From DATNPX01 sp036702975 (GTDB taxonomy: Bacteria > Cyanobacteriota > Vampirovibrionia > Obscuribacterales > Obscuribacteraceae): a stretch of DNA of 64,000 bases. This document shows, in pieces, positions 60,628 to 64,000 of the stretch. The position numbers were made by a program, and so were the translations under genes. The notes under the pieces were generated by a model. The model was not told the DNA's origin. It did not search any database and saw only the letters and a list, made by a program, of their open reading frames with translations. Position 1 is the stretch's first letter, and each line of letters begins with the position of its first letter. Where the stretch lies: NCBI GenBank assembly GCA_036702975.1, contig DATNPX010000020.1:62001-126000 (forward strand), written 5' to 3'.

Positions 60628-63111
60628 TTGACCGCGCCCGATTCTAAACCTGCAAATGGCAAGGACCAGGCAAAGCCTGCTCCAGAGCACAATGCGATTA
60701 AGAAGATTGCTGAAGGTGCGGTCTTTGAGTTCCACAAACTCTTGGATGAAGTCTACGGCAAACCCGTTGATAAGACCAAGCAGCCAGCTAAAGCTGCTGA
60801 GTCTGCGACCAAGCCTGCGACCGCGTCACACCCTAAGGACGCAACGCCTGCGACTGTGAAGTCCACTCCTTCTGTGACTGAAAAGCCACATGCCTCCACG
60901 CCTGTTGCCGAAAAGCCGGCAACCACGCCAACAAAGCCGGCCGAGTCTTCGCATGGTTTCTGGAATTGGATCTCCACTGGTGAAAAAGCAGCAGAGAACG
61001 CTTTCAGTGTCGCAAAAAATTATGTTCAACAGGAAGCCCGGAGCTTGCTACCTTCGTCTGAAAGCAGCACATCTCCAAATAACACGACTCAGAAGCCTGC
61101 TGATGCCAAACCGGAGACGCCTTCATCTAAAGCTTCGAGTCCGGATGCTGCAGCCACGACTGAAAAACCGGATACGGGCTTGCTCGACTCTGTGACAGAG
61201 ACGGCAAAAGCAGCCGCATCTTCATTCTCAGGGTCTGCCACAGAGAAGGCGCTACTCATGGCTGCCTCCACTCTTGTACCGGGCGTAGGAACTGCCGTAG
61301 CGGCCGCAGCTGCTTCAGATGCACTGCCAGCCATGGTCGGTTATGGCGGTTTGGCACTTCAGGGTTTCAAACATACTTTTGGATTCGATGGCACTGACGG
61401 CATGCAGCGCTTTGATAAGGTCGCTGAGCACGTGCAGACGCTTGATGTGCTGCCGGACTACAAAGCTCCCACCGCTGCTGAGGAGACTGCAGACCGTCAA
61501 TACGTGATGGCTGCAGCCAAAGAGGCTGGCATGTCATGGATGTTTGCAGGACAGAACAAACCCGGCGGCGAGTCGACGATCATTGGTAGAGATGGGAAAG
61601 TAGAGGCAAGCGGTGTCACCGCCAGTGGTGACAAAGTTAAAGTTACTTCCACTCTCGAGCAACAGATGGCTCAGGCTGGACTCACAACTGTTACTCACGA
61701 TGCCAAAGGCATCACCGTTCATGGTTCTACCTACGAGTGGACAAAAGATGGTGACACCTTGGTGGCTGATTTGAAAACTTCCGATGGTTCAAAATTGTGG
61801 GCTCGACTCGATCCCAAAAAGGGCTATGCCGTTTTCACAGGCGAACGAATTCATGGATCGATTCGAGTCTACCCAAATGGTTCGATGCAGCAAGTCATCG
61901 GGGATGATGGATTCAATCAAGTGAAGGGTCCTATTTCCGCAGCCGATAAGGCCGGCCAAGAGCATCCCCTTGCTCATGGAGTTCAATACTACATCGATGC
62001 TCAAGGAAATATGGGGGCGGTTACTTCGGACAATGTCAAATATCAGTTTTATAAGAAGGAACATAAGCTTTTAGTGACCAAAGGCGATAAGGTCATGCAG
62101 CTGAATACCGAATCTGGCGAAGCCCTGTTGTTTGCTAAAGATGCCAAAACCGGTGCTTTGACTCAGATCAAAATCACCAAAGAAAATATGGCTCCAGGAT
62201 GGGTCTTGAATGCTGATGGCAGTGTCAACATCAATGGTGCTGTTTTGCAGGATAAAGAGACGAAGCAAATCAACATCGGCAATAAAGCGGTCATGAACAC
62301 TAAGCAGAGCACGATTGAGGCTAACACAAAAGAAGGAAAGACAACGCTTTCACAAAATGGAAACGAGACCGTTCTTTCGACACCTGGCGGCATCAGCACT
62401 GTCTCCCACGACAATGGCTCGGTTGAATTCTACGATAACGGCAAACCTCTAATGCAGTTCGATCCAAAAAATTGGAAGCTGAAAAGTGGCGCCACCCAAG
62501 AAGAGTTGCAATTCGACAAAACAACTAACACCGTCACCGATAGAGAGAAGACGGACCAAACTACAACCATGGATGCAGAAGGCAACGTGAAGTCCTATGC
62601 TCCGAACCAATCATTGTTGTTTGGTATGAACAACAAGGGCGACATCCATCTGTACGATGGCACCGATATTAACCATGATGGATCTGTCGTTAATGCTGCA
62701 CGTCACATCCTCGAGGCATCATATTCTGCATCAGCGGCGGCAGCGTCGAAATCCGAAACAGCTCAAGAAGTTGTGAAAGCTGCGGCGGCTAAGGCCGAGT
62801 CTCTTGCTGCAATGGCGAACATCCCCGGTGGACTCGACGCGAGCATCGCTTCGTTAGAGGCTATTTTGGCTCAACTAAATCGCTTGGGCGATGTGCCTGA
62901 ACTTGCCGAACAGATAGGTGCGGCGAAGGCGACAGTCGAATCCAAACTCGCACAAGCCCATGCCCGTGAATCATTAGATTCCAAGCTAACCCACTCAGGT
63001 CTGGACAATGGCACAATTGAAAAAGCCTTCGCCGCTCGTGGAACAGGCCTGAGTGACGATCAAATCGTAAACAAGTTTTCGAAGCCGGAAGCTACCGCTT
63101 CGGCTGCCTGA
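60628..63111 (+). CDS. Long low-complexity protein with beta-rich centre, unknown family
   Basis: I do not recognise this 827-residue protein. The first 200 residues are rich in Lys, Pro, Ala, Thr and Ser and look disordered. Around 205-250 is a Gly/Ala hydrophobic stretch (LVPGVGTAVAAAAASDALPA) that could enter a membrane. Residues 290-690 are made of short strand-turn units with DG, NG and GN turns (YPNGSMQQVIGDDGF, VLNADGSVNINGAVL), like a beta-solenoid or RHS-type scaffold. The last 130 are Ala-rich helices. There is no N-terminal signal. The start is a TTG with AGGTG upstream. Confidence 0.6.
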   Translation: MTAPDSKPANGKDQAKPAPEHNAIKKIAEGAVFEFHKLLDEVYGKPVDKTKQPAKAAESATKPATASHPKDATPATVKSTPSVTEKPHASTPVAEKPATTPTKPAESSHGFWNWISTGEKAAENAFSVAKNYVQQEARSLLPSSESSTSPNNTTQKPADAKPETPSSKASSPDAAATTEKPDTGLLDSVTETAKAAASSFSGSATEKALLMAASTLVPGVGTAVAAAAASDALPAMVGYGGLALQGFKHTFGFDGTDGMQRFDKVAEHVQTLDVLPDYKAPTAAEETADRQYVMAAAKEAGMSWMFAGQNKPGGESTIIGRDGKVEASGVTASGDKVKVTSTLEQQMAQAGLTTVTHDAKGITVHGSTYEWTKDGDTLVADLKTSDGSKLWARLDPKKGYAVFTGERIHGSIRVYPNGSMQQVIGDDGFNQVKGPISAADKAGQEHPLAHGVQYYIDAQGNMGAVTSDNVKYQFYKKEHKLLVTKGDKVMQLNTESGEALLFAKDAKTGALTQIKITKENMAPGWVLNADGSVNINGAVLQDKETKQINIGNKAVMNTKQSTIEANTKEGKTTLSQNGNETVLSTPGGISTVSHDNGSVEFYDNGKPLMQFDPKNWKLKSGATQEELQFDKTTNTVTDREKTDQTTTMDAEGNVKSYAPNQSLLFGMNNKGDIHLYDGTDINHDGSVVNAARHILEASYSASAAAASKSETAQEVVKAAAAKAESLAAMANIPGGLDASIASLEAILAQLNRLGDVPELAEQIGAAKATVESKLAQAHARESLDSKLTHSGLDNGTIEKAFAARGTGLSDDQIVNKFSKPEATASAA

Positions 63112-63142
63112 ACATATTTAATGACACTTCAATGAATCGAAA

Positions 63143-63439
63143 CTACTTGGTAGTTGTCGTTGTGGTTGTCGTAGTAGTTGTTGTAGATGCAGGAGCCCCA
63201 GCTTTGCTCGAGTCTGTGTTGACCGATGGCGTGTGGTCGCTGTGATCTGCCAATTCCCATGGCAACATTAGAATTTCGACTGGCTCCATTGCCATGTTCG
63301 CCATCGTCTTGCAAAGACCAACGAAGAAGGTGGCTGGTCCAATCGCGTGTGCCGGGCTCGGTGTTACCGCTATCGAAAAGGTAACAAGGGCAAACGAAGA
63401 CAAGCTGAAGGCGATAGCTCTTTGCATTTTTTCGCGCAT
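63143..63439 (-). CDS. Small secreted protein ending in a poly-threonine run
   Basis: The ATG at 63439 is preferred because AAGG lies 8 nt upstream; ATG 63445 would add two residues. The product is 98 residues. It has a signal peptide (IAFSLSSFALVTFSIAVTPSPAHA), a short hydrophobic domain (TFFVGLCKTMANMAMEPVEILMLPWEL) and a tail of twelve Thr then Lys, encoded by a run of ACN codons. Poly-Thr could be a glycosylation or surface-linker region, but it is also prone to slippage. The family is unknown. Confidence 0.6.
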   Translation of the reverse strand: MREKMQRAIAFSLSSFALVTFSIAVTPSPAHAIGPATFFVGLCKTMANMAMEPVEILMLPWELADHSDHTPSVNTDSSKAGAPASTTTTTTTTTTTTK

Positions 63440-63666
63440 ATTCATTACCTTTTTTGGACCTGGCCCTGAGGCCAGTGCAATTACTATTTACGTATCGTCC
63501 CTAGATTACCATTGCATTGTGCTAATTAGAGCGCTAGTTGCTGCTGAATTTCAGTCGCGGTTCTCGTGACAACCATCGCGGAGTGCCGTTTTCTGGAGAT
63601 TTTTACGTATTTCGAGCATAAAATTTGCTCTTCTGTTAACCTTGGCAGGTCAGTGTCCTGCCAGTC

Positions 63667-64000
63667 ATGCTCATGAAAACTGTTCTCTTTCTAGCGTTAG
63701 GATGCTGTGCGACATGGTTCGTCTTTCTTTGGTTCCGGGCCATCTATTTTCAGCTGAAGAATAGACCGGGAGAAGGAATCAAGAAGTTTGCGGGCGCTGT
63801 TCCTCGTCCACTCGACTTCCTGATCGGCTTTCTGGCCAACTTTTTTGATACGCTCGGTATCGGGTCGTTTGCTACTACAAGCGCAGCACTGAAGTTACGC
63901 AATGCTATTGCCGACGAAATTCTTCCGGGAACCTTGAATGTCGGGCATTGCCTGCCGACTGTAGCGCAAGCCTTTATTTTCATTGCGATCGTTCAGGTTG
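63667..64000 (+). CDS. TauE/SafE-like (TSUP) permease, 3' end cut by the window
   Basis: The frame is open from ATG 63667 (second ATG at 63673) to the window edge, 111 residues. After a membrane segment (TVLFLALGCCATWFVFLWF) and a basic loop comes DFLIGFLANFFDTLGIGSFATTSAALKLR, the typical first repeat of TSUP permeases, then LPGTLNVGHCLPTVAQAFIFI. Family members move sulfite, sulfoacetate or related organosulfur anions. The substrate cannot be decided from this piece. Confidence 0.8.
   Translation, partial: MLMKTVLFLALGCCATWFVFLWFRAIYFQLKNRPGEGIKKFAGAVPRPLDFLIGFLANFFDTLGIGSFATTSAALKLRNAIADEILPGTLNVGHCLPTVAQAFIFIAIVQV

Overview
The window is a 64 kb stretch of a bacterial chromosome at roughly 50% GC, densely coded on both strands, with no phage, transposase or plasmid genes. 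The mix of genes suggests a diderm, non-photosynthetic relative of the cyanobacteria (Vampirovibrionia/Melainabacteria, Obscuribacterales-like). The pointers are an OmpA-type envelope protein, a heptosyltransferase-like and an ArnT-like glycosyltransferase, two bacterial alpha-2-macroglobulins, a TMEM14-family protein, and at least five copies of the cyanobacterial octamer GCGATCGC (about one expected by chance). This placement is inference; no rRNA or marker gene is present. GTG and TTG starts are common.

Layout. 1-6.99 kb: 5' part of a phenylacetate-CoA ligase (minus), a possibly structured leader, a large tandem CPBP membrane protease, an SGNH-like exported protein and a coupled secreted coiled-coil protein. 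7.2-17.7 kb: a periplasmic M16 peptidase, two unknown envelope proteins, glycogen phosphorylase, a LysM-like coiled-coil protein and a MOSC protein. 17.9-28.6 kb: an envelope cluster with a Tat-signal Rieske protein, a minus-strand operon (exported AMMECR1 domain, alpha-2-macroglobulin, VanW) and, divergently, a small transpeptidase PBP, a SpoIID/LytB protein and a TPR protein. 28.6-34.5 kb: TMEM14, a small beta-rich protein, a purple-acid-phosphatase-like enzyme, tRNA-Phe, an NTF2/VirB8-like membrane protein, an exported MsrA, a small RHH-like protein and DedA.

34.6-45.8 kb: SelB with a coupled TPR protein, an epimerase followed by an SPW/VKOR membrane protein, a GNAT, a nitroreductase, an OmpA protein and a Ser/Thr kinase with zinc-ribbon, LRR-like and TPR-like parts. 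45.8-50.1 kb: a surface-glycan operon (DegT aminotransferase, hexapeptide acyltransferase) and a TMTC-like GT-C protein. 50.1-52.2 kb is the most unusual part. It holds a small ribbon-helix-helix protein with a histone-H1-like Lys/Ala tail, palindromic GGTG..CACC boxes on both sides of it, and a GC-rich noncoding block with a degenerate 16-bp element that recurs in four pairs, each pair 36-37 bp apart. 52.2-64 kb: a GT9 and an ArnT-like glycosyltransferase, an SDR, a second alpha-2-macroglobulin, a long low-complexity protein, a secreted protein with a poly-threonine tail and the start of a TauE/SafE permease.

The common theme is the envelope: proteolysis and anti-protease defence, peptidoglycan remodelling, glycan assembly and periplasmic redox repair. 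Glycogen use, selenocysteine translation and kinase signalling are added to this.
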